Positions 1-12,035 of a stretch of 64,000 nt of DNA are shown here, piece after piece (position 1 is the stretch's first letter; each line of letters starts with the position of its first letter). The translations under genes and the position numbers were made by a program. The stretch comes from Progne subis subis (lineage: Eukaryota > Chordata > Aves > Passeriformes > Hirundinidae). Below the pieces are notes generated by a model. It was given only the letters and a program-made list of their open reading frames with translations, was not told the origin of the DNA and made no database searches. Location of the stretch: contig JAKJHU010000066.1 of NCBI GenBank assembly GCA_022316685.1, positions 4,895,913-4,959,912 on the forward strand, read 5' to 3'.

Positions 1-2419
1 CCACCAGTCTTAAAGGTGTAGAACCTAATTTACAGCATAAACAGAACAGACAACTGGGGATACAAGCATCAAAAAGTCACCCCAGGACAGGGGGGTTGTT
101 CACCTCGCCTTTGAAGAGGCAGAGCCACAGCCAGGAGTTGGAGCCTTCAGGAACAGGGCTGTGAGAGGAGTTAAAAATGGAGGGAGCTTTTAAACTCCAA
201 GCGAGCTACAAATCGAAGGTGAGCCTCATTAACTTGGACACTTTGTGTGTTAAAAAATGAGAAGCACTTCACCTAATGAGGAGCTCTTAATAGGTGTTGG
301 ATTTTTTGCTAAATTATCATATTAAGCAGAAGATAATTAACAAGCATTGTCTTAATGTGGTGCTCTACTGATAAAATCTCATTGTCTATAAATCATCAAG
401 ACACTGACAAAAAAAAAAAAAAAAATTCCAAAAATTGCTTTTTAATTATGTTGGGCAGGATGGACAAAAAGTACAGGACAATTTCAATTGTTGGGGAATA
501 GGAGGGAAAGACAAGAATCTCCAACCTGCGGTGGCATGCGCGAGGTCCCTTAAGGTAAATCAAATCCTTAGGGCTGTTTTTTAAAACACTTTACAGTACT
601 TAGGGACTCTGATATGTCATTATTGAAATGGCTTCCTCAAGGGAATGGTGTGGCAGAAGTTTCAGAGACAATGTCAGCTCCCAGTGATACTTTAGAGGAG
701 ATGGGGGTGTCTCCTCCAAGAAAAAAAAATCCTGGAAAGTGAGCCAAGATGAAGCCTTAAAGGTATTCTTTGAAAGTAGTGGGATATTTAAACCCACTTG
801 CTGTCAGAAAGATGCAGGACAGTGATGATGCACTGGCTCAGTGTGGCCTGAGAGCAGGGAACTGCCAACACAGCCATCCCTGGATGGCTTGGAGAGCAAA
901 ACCTGGGGAATTTCCAAAGCACCAAGGCCTCACCAAGCCCCTTTCAGCTGTGGCCAGCACTGCTCATTGTACACCAAGCCAAGAGATGTTGGAGGGGCTC
1001 CTCCAGTAAACCCAGTGCTGGAAAGACAGGCTGGAATTGGTGGGAAGCTCGTCCCATCCTACATGACAGTTCTACAGTGTCCTGCATTCCACTTTGATTT
1101 CTACCAGTTTGTACTCCATGTAGCCATCAAAATAATATCCAAGAGTTCTCTGTATTAATTCTAATCCATGTCTCTCTATCCTTTGCCTCAAGACATAAGA
1201 AACCCAAAGCTGTGGTTAAACCCGAAGCTGACCTACAATTTCCCGAGTCCCTGCTGTTCCTCCCAACCCAGCTGTCTATTTATCAGCAAAGTGTCTGCAC
1301 AGGAGAATGGTTCTCATTTCTGGCTACATGAGTGGGATGGAGGCAGCCCTGAGTTCCCAACAAACACCATCTGTTTTGCTGGGACATTTATTTGACAAAC
1401 CCTCCCTCCCAAGCACAACTGACTTTTGACTCATTTCAGCCAGGTGCATCCTCCCACCTCTTCCCTGTCATTTTCACCAGGCTTCCTCATTGGGAAAAAT
1501 CCCTGCTTTGGTGCCTTTCAGCCCGCATCTGACCAGCCTGGATCTGACCAGGATCTCATTTTTTCCTGCAGAACAACCACAGAGACCCTGGCAGCAATTC
1601 CTGAGACGTCCTGGTAGCTTTTCTAGAACTCCTGAATTAATTTCAGCCTGTGCTTATAGTTCTGCTGTTTCACAGCTCTACCTCCCATATCAGCTTCGCT
1701 CCTTCTGTCTGTAGGGGAATTTGGGTGGATTATGCAGGGAGGAGAGGGATTCCCTTCCCACACTCCCCCAATATTTGCAAACTGTGCTGGCTCAGAGTGA
1801 CACGACAGCAGCTTTTTTCTTGCAAGCGACCACTTGCTGTTGGCCTGGGTCATACCAGAGACCAAAGAACAAAACCACAGAAATCAAGCACAGAAGCAAA
1901 GAGGAAAAAAGCAAAACTTTCAAGCCCGAACGCTTTCCAGGCATTTTGGAGTTTGGGTATGAATCCTTAATTTCTATTTGAGAATCCAGAGCTATCCAGA
2001 GCAGGCCAGCTGCCCTCAGAATACTCAGGAATCTGTGGGCATGGAAGCAGATCTCAGATCTTTCTGCTCTCGTGGAAAGTCACTGGAACAAAAGGAGCTT
2101 TCTCATGGTCACTGTCAAAACCATGATGGAAGTGCTGTCCCGCAGTCCCCAGCCCACCTGGCAAACATGCATGAACCTATGCATCCAAGGATCCCAGAAA
2201 ATTGGCTTAAATACATCATGTGGTTACATCCTAAAATTATCTAAACTACCTTCAGATGGTCAGAAAGGACCGTGATGAATATCCCGATGTTCCAGCTACT
2301 TTCCATCCTTCTATACTTGATAGACAGAGAGGAGAGGTGGGGTTCCAGTGCAGAAAACCTCAAAAATCCTCTAACAGTTCATGGTGAGCTGCATCCTAAG
2401 AGGGAGAAGCTGGAGGGCA
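1..2419. other. Intergenic, no gene seen
   Basis: The region holds an A-rich tract at 409-425 and an A+T-rich unique block at about 230-400 that looks like ordinary or possibly conserved noncoding DNA. Open frames are short and show no family resemblance. Confidence 0.6.
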
Positions 2420-2638
2420 GATGGCTGGCTGGCTGGCTGGCTGGCCGGATAAATGGATAGATAAATGAATGGATAGATAAATGGATGGATGGATGGATGG
2501 ATGGATGGATGGATGGATGGATGGATGGATGGATGGATGGATGGATGGATGGATGGATGGATGGATAAATGGAGGGATAAATGGAGGGATAAATTGAGGG
2601 ATAAGTGGAGGGATAAATGGACGGATGGATGGATGGAC
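2420..2638 (+). repeat. ATGG tetranucleotide microsatellite
   Basis: A short GGCT run at 2423-2444 leads into degenerate ATGG/ATAA units and a pure ATGG tract at 2481-2566 (about 21 copies). GGAGGGATAAAT-like degenerate units follow to 2638. The Ser-Ile-His-Pro ORFs on the minus strand are products of this repeat. Confidence 0.95.
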
Positions 2639-3467
2639 TGGTGAGGAAGAGCTGGGGTCCTGCAGGCTGGAGATGTGAGAAGCAAGAGGTTGGTTCCCAT
2701 ACAGGAATTCTGCCCGAGGAATTGGCAGGGAATGGTTGTCAGGGAATGGCTCCTCCCTCTCTTGTCCTGGGACCAGCACTGAGGGAGTGGGTGCTGCTCT
2801 GCCTCTTCTCATAGGAAAAGGAGAGACAGAGCTGCAGAGACAGTGGGACGTGAGAACAGATGAGAGTGGAAAATAAGGGAAGAAGGAGGAGAACAGAGCC
2901 CTCAGCATGACCCTGTGCTGGGAGGGGACCGGCTCCAAGCACAGCCCCCATGTTTGTAACCCACCCTTGGCAGTTTATTTTACATCCAGCAGCACGAGGA
3001 CTTGTTAGAGGTGACTCAAGACCACCAGGAGCCTTCAGCCAGAGCTCACACGGTGGAAACTCTTCCATCAACACTCCCTCCCTGACAGCTCCTCTCCCTT
3101 TCCTCCTTATCTCACCTCTAGGTTACAGCCAGCACTCGACTGGAATCACCTGGGGCTGCTGCTGCACCAGCTCTGACCTCTGCTGCAAATGTTTTTGGTG
3201 CAGGGTGACTGACAGGGAGCCCTGGCTGAGCAGTGGGAGCTGCATGCCCTGGGTGTCTTCTCCCTCCAGCCAGAGTGGGGAGGGGAGGGGTGTTTGGGGC
3301 TGTTACAGTGAATTTCCTCTGTGATTTATGGGCAGGGAAAATCCCTTTGTGATTTAAAATTGCTTTCAGTGTTCCTGTGTCTGTGTCTATGTAATATATC
3401 TATAATATAAACCTTAACTATGTATATGTATATATAAAATATATCTACGCTGTATATAACCTTATAT

Positions 3468-3504
<37 letters not shown>

Positions 3505-4970
3505 CAAACCTAACAAAAAGGAGAGGCCCAGAGGTGCTTGCCAGGCTTGCAGCTGGGAATGTGCAGCAAGTTTTACAATTGCCACGGCATTTCCAGGGCA
3601 TTTGGCCACGAAAGCTCTGGATTGAATTGCTTTGCATCACTCCTTGTCTCCCTGTGACTCCTCTGAGCATCACAGAGCTCGGGAGCACCATTTGAAGTCT
3701 CAGAAGGAGCTGTATTTTTGTGAATGAGATAATCAGTGCTGGCTAATCAGCCACGGTGCTTCCGTGTAATCCCTGTACCTCCAGAGCAGGGAACAAAGCC
3801 ACGTCCAGATAATCCCCTTGGGTTTTGCCTTGAAGTTGTCCCTGTAGCAGGAGAGGAAGGAAGGATTATCCTGTCAAGAGCAGGAACACATCTGTATTCC
3901 TACAACCAGGGCCTCCTCGGGCCAGATTCCAGGTAAGGAACTCCAGGAATGAGGCATGGGGCCACCAGCCATGTGGCACCTTTGTGTCCCTGTAATGCTG
4001 GTACAGAGGTGACCCCGTTGACCAGCACTGGGAAAGTCCCAGAGCCCTGTAGATGAGACATCTCACTCACGAGGTTATCACCTCCTCCAGCAGCAGAGAA
4101 CAGCCCTCAACCACAACTTGATATCCTTTTAGGAGGTGAAATCCCTTCCCAGCCCATAACTGGTGCCAGGCTGCCTTGCTGAGAAGTGCAGGACCAGGGG
4201 AAAAGGAAAGCTGGAGTCACTGAGGGTGTAGCCTGGTGCTCAGAGCACCTGAGGGAGGGAGAGGAGCTGCTCTGGGGTCTGAGCTCCTCCTGCATTTCAC
4301 TGCAGAGCCCCTGGATCAAAGAAACAGCAAAACCCAGGAGAAATCCCAGAAATTTAAATCCCCTATGGATTTATATGCTGTGGAGGAAGTGTGTGCTGTG
4401 CAGGGAAAGGTGGGCAGGAGCACAGCCATGCCCGTGTGCGAGGGTGCACAAATGCACACCTGGCATGGGGAAAAAAGCACATTTCTGACCCCACATCTGC
4501 TGCAGGAGTCAGTGTGCTGATAAAAACAGCCCCAGCAGCTGCCTTGCTGAAACCAACAGGAGTGTAAACATCCATCCTTGGGGTCTAAACTTGCTCTGCA
4601 CTTCAGTTCAAAACACAGAAAGCTGCACTCCCCTTTCTGCAAAATCTGCTCCAGAAAGAAGCAGCTGTTCCTGTTGAGTGTCTTTGGAGAGCCCTACTCC
4701 CTCCAGACAGAGGGATCTCCGGTGCTGACACACATCCACACCCACTCCTTCCTGCTCGGAGCGTCTCCAAAGGGAGCCATCACTCTCTCCAAAGCACTCT
4801 GCAGCAGTCAGTGGTGATGGGCAATGTAATAATACCTTTTATTGGGTCAATACATCAGCTGGGGAACAGCAGCCATCCCTTTCTGCAGGTGATGGCCAAA
4901 AGAGTGACCTGTGTGAGTGGGCAGGATGGACTGCTCCAGCTCTTGGTCTGGCCTGAAAGGCAGGAGGGGG
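2639..4970. other. Intergenic, no gene seen
   Basis: Unique sequence with an AT-rich tract at 3390-3503. No splice-framed coding sequence or RNA gene was recognised. Confidence 0.6.
3390..3503. repeat. AT-rich tract ending in a TA dinucleotide repeat
   Basis: An imperfect TATA/ATAT stretch is followed by a pure TA run at about 3474-3501 (14 copies). Confidence 0.9.
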
Positions 4971-5080
4971 TATTTTCCTCTCTTCCAACAGGTAGCAGGC
5001 TGCATTTTCCTCTCTTCCAACAGATAACAGAGTATTTTCCTCTCTTCCAACAGGTAACAGGCTGTATTTTCCTCTCTTCT
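4971..5080 (+). repeat. Short minisatellite, about 31-bp unit
   Basis: The motif ATTTTCCTCTCTTCCAACAG begins at 4972, 5004 and 5034, and a partial copy begins at 5066. Each copy is followed by a GATAACAG/GTAACAGGCTGT-like half, giving about 3.5 units spaced 30-32 bp. Each unit resembles a pyrimidine tract plus an AG acceptor by chance. Confidence 0.9.
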
Positions 5081-8000
5081 TTTGTCTCTCGGTGCTTTAT
5101 TGCATTTCCTCTTCTCTGAGCAGCCTCAATAAAACATCTTTCTGAAGGGTTCTGGGCTGTGCAGTAAATACCCTCCTTTATCTGCCAGCTTAGATAGGGA
5201 TCAATCAATCAGAGGGAGTCCCTGGGGATGCCAGGGTGCATCATTCGAGGTTAGGAACCAGACAGGCAGAAGGATTGCAGTGCTTCTGCTCAGAATTAAC
5301 CCCCCATGCACCCCTGCTTGCCAAATTAATATTAAAAAAAAAAAAAAAGGTGTTGGAGAATCCTCCAAGGATGGGAAAGTTTCATGTCCTGTCCTGGGCA
5401 GGGTTTCCTCAAACAGCCTGGAGGGAAAGAAGCATCCCTGGAATCACCCTGGAATCTGGGTGGCTTGGTGTGGTCACAGCAGGATGCCTTGGGCTCTCCT
5501 GCCAGAGGACATCAAACCCAGCCGTGGACTGGGGAGCACCACACATGCAAAGACTTGGGAACCTTCCCATGGCCGGGTAGGTCAGGATCAGGGTGGAACA
5601 AACTCCATGGGCAAGGACTCATGGTGGCTTTGTGCTGCCAACGCAACATGAAATGTCTTTTCCAGCTGGAAAATCCAGGCTGGCTCCAGTTGCAGGTGAC
5701 AAGGAATCCGTCCCTATGGAAAGAGTTTCCCGACAAAGCCTTGACAGCAACCTTTTCCTGCTGCCTGTGCTTCCCAGCTTTGCGAGCATCTCTGATATTA
5801 ACTCTTTGGTGCAATTCATTGCTCTGTTGCTAACGCATTAAAATGTCAATATTGGCCTTGGGTGGGAGAGGGGAGCGTGGAAGCTCTTCCTGCGAGGAAG
5901 TTGCCACCCTAAGCAACGATGACCTTTTAACTGGTCCATTGTAAGGTCGGAGCTTGGCCACCACGCTGGGAGAGTTCCCTAAGCAGTTAATCCACTTAGC
6001 AGTGCCTGGATCTTTGGAGAGGGTGTAAGTGGTGTGGTTGTTGTCTGAGCCGCATTTGAGAGTCATTAAAGGGTTGCTTTGTGCAGGAAGAGTCTCATTT
6101 TAACAGCATCAGCTCCTGGCTCCAGCAGGAATTACCCTTCACTGAAGCTGCGGCTATAGATTTCAGCTTATAGTTTCTGTGGATAATAAATGACAGCTCT
6201 CAGACATCCTAGAAAAGGGCTTCCAACTGGAGTGGGGGAGCAGACAATCCATCCAGGCTCCAGGGAGTGAATTAAACCCCAGCTCTCTGCAGGCAGCTCC
6301 ACTCCAGCTGGACAGGGGGTGAGAGGCTGGGTAACATCTGCAGGAAGAGTTTCCTAAATTCCTGATTTCTGCATTTGGGATTTGCAAAAGCTTTATCCTA
6401 AGAGGAAGGGTGTCAGTCTTTAGTTAAAGAAACCCCTGACCAGACAGCAACAGCCAAATTCTGTCCTCTGGTAAATTCACAGGATGGGACAACAACTGAA
6501 TCCAAAGGATTTGGGATTAGAATGGGGGAGGCTGCAGGAGTGACAGGAAGGCGAGGTCCTGTCCTGCCCAGTGGGGATGGTTATCAGAGGAAAAGAACGG
6601 CCATTCATTAATTCATGTGTTTTAAGGCCTCTCAGTGGTTAAAAACACTAAAGAGATGCTAGAGAGAGAGAGCCTGAGTGAAACCTCAAAGCCAACAGAG
6701 TGGGTTTGGCTTCTTTCCCCTGTCTGCTCTCCCTGCCTTTCACTCTGGCAGATCTACATCGGGATGCTGTGCTCTTCACCTTCCAAAAATGATTATCCCA
6801 ACTGCAGGGGACCCTCTAAATCCTTCTCTGGTCAGAGGAACAGTCCTGAACATCTTCTCCAAGACAAAGAACCCAAGTTAGCAAGAAATGAGAGGCAGGA
6901 TGGAAGTTCTGGCCCAGCGAGGGCACTCAGACCACAGGGATCACCACAAGGCTGCAACAGGACAAAGTCCTGCAGGTCCTCTCCTGAAAATGATGGGAAT
7001 CACAGGGGGATCATCTACAGGGAGGAAAGCTCAGGCTATGGAGCTGCAAGGGCACACTGCTCAGGTAGGGCAAGACGACAGCAAGAGTCAGGGTCAGAAG
7101 GGGGACCTGAGCCACCCATGGCCCCTCCTGGTGACCACAGCCCTGGGAGGAGCTGCCCCAGGGACAGAGCTGCACCCTGCGCAGTCTCCACCCCTCATCC
7201 CTTCACACTCCTCCCTCTCCACGTTTCTTTTCCCAGATAATCACTGCTCTGCCTCAGCCTCCCCAGACCCATCTGTAGCTGAGCCAGCTTTGACTCTCAG
7301 CCTCAGATCAGAGCCTTGCAGACAGAGGCATCTTTGTGCCCAAGCTCTGACCTTTGGCTCAGCTCCTGATCCCAGCAGACTGGATGTGTCCAGCTGTTTG
7401 CCTGGCTGGGGAGAAGGACAGGAGAGGGAGATGAATGGAGCAGGGGTCTATTCTTGGCTTCATCTCAGACTTCCTCCCTGACCCTTGGCCAAATGACCTC
7501 CTCTGCCGATTCCCAGGGGTCACTCCCTGCTGCAGTCGTTACCCACAGGAAGTGCTCACGGCAGGAGGAGGATCAAAGGGTGGAGGATAAATTTGGGTGG
7601 GCAAGTGTTGCTGCAATTGAGCCTGAAATCCAATTCTGGACTTTCCAGAATCCCAAGGACTGCAAGGAAACAAGAGGAATTGTGCAGATTTACTGCCACA
7701 CCTTCTTCGTCCCCCAGACCTTTTCCACCACCATATCTTCTTCCTGCTCTGGGCAGGATAAATCCAGACCCCACATCTGCCCCTTCCTCCCCAGCTCTGG
7801 GGACATTGGTCTTACTGATGCCTATTGCTGCACACATCAAACCTGGAAAAGAACCAAAATTTCGGCATTTCTCAAGTGTCTGACTTGGCCTCTGGCTCCA
7901 CCAGCCACATTCTTGAAGAGTTTGGGTCCTACACCCAAAAACTTGTGGGCAAAACCAGGTGATGCCAAATTGAGGAAAACAGTGAGTTTAATTAGTGGGG

Positions 8001-8114
8001 GTGTGATGCTCACCTCGCCAGAGTCCTTGTGGGTCCCTCAGTCAAAGGGAAGAATTGTAGGTTGGTCATCACCATCCTCAGGAAGTCCTGCAAGGATGGG
8101 AGGGATCTGGGAAT
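5081..8114. other. Intergenic, no gene seen
   Basis: Unique sequence with an A tract at 5334-5348. Open frames of 197-220 codons near 6635-8116 overlap one another in different frames, run into a CR1 tail and show no recognisable domain. Confidence 0.6.
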
Positions 8115-8258
8115 AGATCTCCCCAGAGAGGTTGTGGAGTCTCCTTCCCTGGAGATATTCAAAAGCTGTCCAGACACAATCCTGAGTAGTTGCTGGAGCA
8201 GGGCGGGGTTGGACTGGGTAGGCCTCCCAACCTTCCCCATTCTGTGATTCTGTAATTT
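8115..8258 (+). mobile_element. CR1 LINE 3' fragment
   Basis: It carries the CR1 3' signature: ccagagaggttgtggagtc, then ctggagatattcaaaa, then ggttggactgg, ending in ctgtgattctgtaa. This is the sense strand of a 5'-truncated copy of an older subfamily. Confidence 0.85.
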
Positions 8259-9240
8259 CCATCCCAATCCTAATGAAAAGAAAAAAACTGGGAGAAGGTA
8301 TTAACCTGAGCTCTGCATGGGAAGAAGATCACATTTCCTGCACCCAGGCTGCAGTCAGACAACCCCAGGCAACCCATGGATCCTGTCAGTCTGTCCTGGC
8401 TCCACAAAGACCCTCTTGGTCACTGCCAGGAGGGGCAGGAAGACCCAACAGAGCACTTCAATGTTCTTACTGCCGTCCATCCTCGAGGGATCAGCTCCAC
8501 CATCATTCCCGTGTCCATTTTTCCATTTTGATGATCACCCATGACCGCATTTCAGACATTCCAAGGCAGCAAAAACAAAGGAGGACAAAGCTGAGCATCC
8601 AGGGGGAATGTGCTGAACTCCAGCCTCGAGCCCACAAAGGTCAAACCCCAAAATTCTTAGAACTCATTTAGAGTCCAGATACAAGATTAATTTGACTGAC
8701 AAAGGACTAATTGGTTTCAGGACTAATTAAGTACATCTACTTGTCTTTGCTTAATCAGTGAAATTTCCAGTGGCATTAAAATGCCCAAGAATACAAATCC
8801 CAGGAGATTTAAAGCAAATAGTTAAAATCAACTTAGATCCAATTATCATATAAATCACTAATGACCTGGGTAAATTGGAAGCTCTTTGGCTCAGCCTCTA
8901 GGGAAGAATAAACCTGATAAAAATGAACATGGTACCTGGATTAATGCACAGGCTCGGGGGAATTCACGGCAAATATTCCAGGAGGACTTTTTCACTGACA
9001 TTGTTATTCTTTGCAAAATGTCAATATTTCTAAACAGTTTCCACAGGGAGGTTTGGAGGAAACTTTCAGCAGGAACTTTGTGTTCAGCATCCAAAGCTAA
9101 AATCACTCAAGTGTTGCCATCTACCCATCGCTGGGCATATTCCTGATGCATACTTTTCCTGGAGGAGATTAAGAATTTCCATGTTGTCTTCCCACCCTCT
9201 GTTTTCATCTTGCTCATGGTCGCAGTCCGATATCCCATTT

Positions 9241-9244
<4 letters not shown>

Positions 9245-9274
<30 letters not shown>
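9245..9274. repeat. Poly(A) tract of 30
   Basis: An uninterrupted run of 30 A with no recognisable retrocopy body attached. Confidence 0.95.
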
Positions 9275-9276
<2 letters not shown>

Positions 9277-10396
9277 GATCAAAGATTTTGGGGTTGGGTT
9301 TGGATTATGTTCATCCACACTCATTTTTAGGTGCAGGTACAGAAGATCCAATCTCCACAAACCACCTCAAAGCTGTCTGATCATGACTTGCTTATTTTAC
9401 TTATTCCAACCTTATTCTCCATTTCTGGGAACTTGAAGTTTGGAAAAACTGGTACACAAAGGGAAAAAAAATAATTAATTTGTGAATAATCTATGAAATA
9501 CAGTTTTTACACATCCAGTGATCACAAAACCCAGGGTCTACCAAACTGCAATGCAATTTAGGAAGTGTTGCCAATACCTGACCTTCAAATCCTGCCTGTC
9601 CCAACTCCAGAGTTCAGCTGGGAACTGCTCCTGCTCAGAAAATCCCTCCCGTTCCAGAATGTTTCTTTTATTGGTAATTTCTTCATGCCACAACAAGGAG
9701 TTAATCTGAGCACAGAGAGGCACAAATGGGACAAAGAATTGACAGCAAATATCTCACCCAGGATGGGATAAAGTGATTAAAGAAATGTCCTTGAACCTTG
9801 GGCTGTGTCTTACAGAAAAACAACACTCAGGTGCCCCATCCACCCCAAAAATACATGAAATTAAAGCTGTGGTCCCTCCACCTGAGCAGCCTCTGCAGAG
9901 CTGTGTTTGCACACAATTTTGTCCCTGCCCTTTAATTCCGAGCTCCTGCTCTGCAATCAGAGCAGATTTTGCTGCGTCCACCCAACAGTGGTGAGAGGCA
10001 CACTCAAGAGGATGCACAGCAGGAGCGCCCTGGGCTGCAGGAGGGGTCTGCTGGGGCACAAAACCCTCCCAAAAGTCACAGCAGCTTGACCGGGGAGCCT
10101 GGTTTTCAAAGGATGGAGTCCATTCAAGCCATGCTGGGCATTTCTGGTTGACCAAAGCACCCTGATGAGACCCAGCTGAAAGAGATGAAAGCCAGCCACG
10201 CCCTCCTTCCTATCTCCCCACTTCATCTCTGCCCTTCCCACTCGACTGCATTATTTTCATTTTGCTCCCTTCCCAAGTACTCTCTCTGAGCTTAAAAAAT
10301 TCAGGTACCCAGGCAAGTAATGAATATTTTTGTAGCTTCCTCCACAGAGCACTTCAGGTGCATGTGGATACTTTTTGTTTGCTTTTAAAGGAGGGG

Positions 10397-10485
10397 AAAA
10401 AAAAAAAAAAAGGTAAAGTAAAATAAAATTAAAAAAAAAAAAAAAAAAAAAAAATAAATAAATAAATAAATAAAAAATAAAAATC
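10397..10485. repeat. A-rich tract with TAAA repeats
   Basis: Two poly(A) runs separated by aggtaaagtaaaataaaatt, then seven or so TAAA units. Confidence 0.95.
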
Positions 10486-11280
10486 CAAGTCCCTCCTGGC
10501 TCAGCCTCTTCCTCCTCAGACATCTCCAAAATCTCTCAAAGATGGTCCAAGCTCAGCAGCTCATCACTGTTCCCTTTCTCCTGTTTCATTAGGGGGGTTA
10601 CTGGGGGTCAGAGGATAAAACAGCTCACAGGAATTTAAGCCTGTGGCTACAAAAATCTCTGATGGAGCCACTCTCTCAACCCCTTTTCTGCCAAAAATGC
10701 CCAGCAGCACCAAAGTGTCCCAGGTGTAGGCAGGCAGCAGATCTGGGATGGATTTGGAGGTTGGGAGAGAAGGAGGAGAAGGAGAGGCTGGGCTGCAGGG
10801 CAGCGGTGGAAATAAAGTGGCTGCTGCTCTTGTTTTGCTGCTTTTCCCATCCCCCCTGGGTTAAAGGAAATTCCGGGAAAATTTTAGGCTGTCAGGTCCC
10901 CACTAAGCCAAAGCAAGGCCTGGTCCAGGACATGAGAGAGGATGAAGCAGGGCTGGAAAGATGGAAGTTCAAGGGTTGTTATTATGAAGGGATCTCCCTC
11001 CAGCTGGCGAGAGGATGAATTTGGTCCCTGAAGAAAAGATCTGATCCTACAGCTCCCTGCCAGGATCTCAGACACCAAGGGCTGTGGAGTAACACCCCCA
11101 AAAGGAGTGAGGGAGCACCAACCCCTCCCTCTGCAGGCTCCCCTGGGCCCAGCTGGGGCTGATGGTGCTTCAAAAGGCTGGGAAAGAAAACCAAAAACAC
11201 ACCAGGGCTGCAAAACCAGGCCTGCAAGGACAATTCCCACCCAGCCCTGGGATGAGACTTGACCCTGATACGTGAACTAG

Positions 11281-12035
11281 TGTAGTGGATTATGTAACCT
11301 AGAAATGAGTATTCTATTTCATCTGTTGAAAGCTGGTTTTGGGGAGATGTTTTGTCCTCCTCCTGCTCCTCCTGGTGGGAAGGAGGAGGATGCCTCCTGA
11401 TAATGGCCCAGCCATTAAATCCAGGTGGAGCAGTGTTTCTTATCTCTTTCACCTCCCCTCCATCCTCCAGGGGACATCTTCTGATAATGGGCCATTAGGG
11501 CCCACCAATGATCCCACATTCCATCATCCCATTGGGAGATGCTCCACAAAGCAGGGGAGGAGCCAGCTGTTCCCAGCTAGATAAAAACTGGGAATGAAGG
11601 ACACAAGGGATCCGGTTTTTCCACTGGATTCCCAGAGGAAGGCTGGACCCATTTTGCCACCACTGGACTTTCTACAGGACCATCCCTATTCCCCAGAACC
11701 ACATCTGTTACTCCAGGAGGGTTTATTTGGACTGCTTCCAACACCCTGACCAACAGGGTGCCAGGTCGTATCCCTGACTCTGTCAGGGATTTTTTTCCAG
11801 GATTTTTGTTTGCTTCCTTGCTTGTTTTTTTTTTTTTTTTTTACTACTACATTTGTATTTTCCTTTTTATCTTTAATTTTCCTAATAAAGAACTGTTACT
11901 CCTATTTCCCATATCTTTGCCTGAAAGTGCTTAATTACAAAATTATAATAATTGGCGGGAAGGGGGTTTACATTCTCCATTCCAAGGGAGGCTCCAGCTT
12001 TCCCTGGCAGACAACTGTCTTTCAAAACCAAGACA
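11281..12035 (+). mobile_element. Candidate solo LTR of an avian endogenous retrovirus
   Basis: The block has the order expected of an LTR on the plus strand. A TATA-like agataaaaactgg lies near 11579, a T-rich stretch at 11825-11842, and AATAAA at 11884-11889. Beyond that is a tail of the kind I recognise from bird ERVL-type LTRs (tttgcctgaaagtgcttaatt, then ggggtttacattctcc and gacaactgtctttcaaaacc). The proposed ends TG at 11281 and CA at 12035 are approximate, and I could not see matching target-site duplications. There are no gag, pol or env remnants on either side, so it would be a solo LTR. Confidence 0.6.

Larger units (their letters stand above)
8259..11280. other. Intergenic, no gene seen
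   Basis: An A+T-rich unique block lies at 8660-8900. A poly(A) run of 30 lies at 9245-9274 and an A/TAAA-rich tract at 10397-10485. No coding exon was recognised. Confidence 0.6.

Noticed and set aside
2371..2938. Ser-Ile-His-Pro-rich frames on the minus strand
   Set aside because: Translation of the ATGG microsatellite.
6635..8116. Overlapping frames of 197-220 codons
   Set aside because: They overlap in different frames, have no recognisable domain, and the last runs into a CR1 tail. Chance in G+C-richer DNA.
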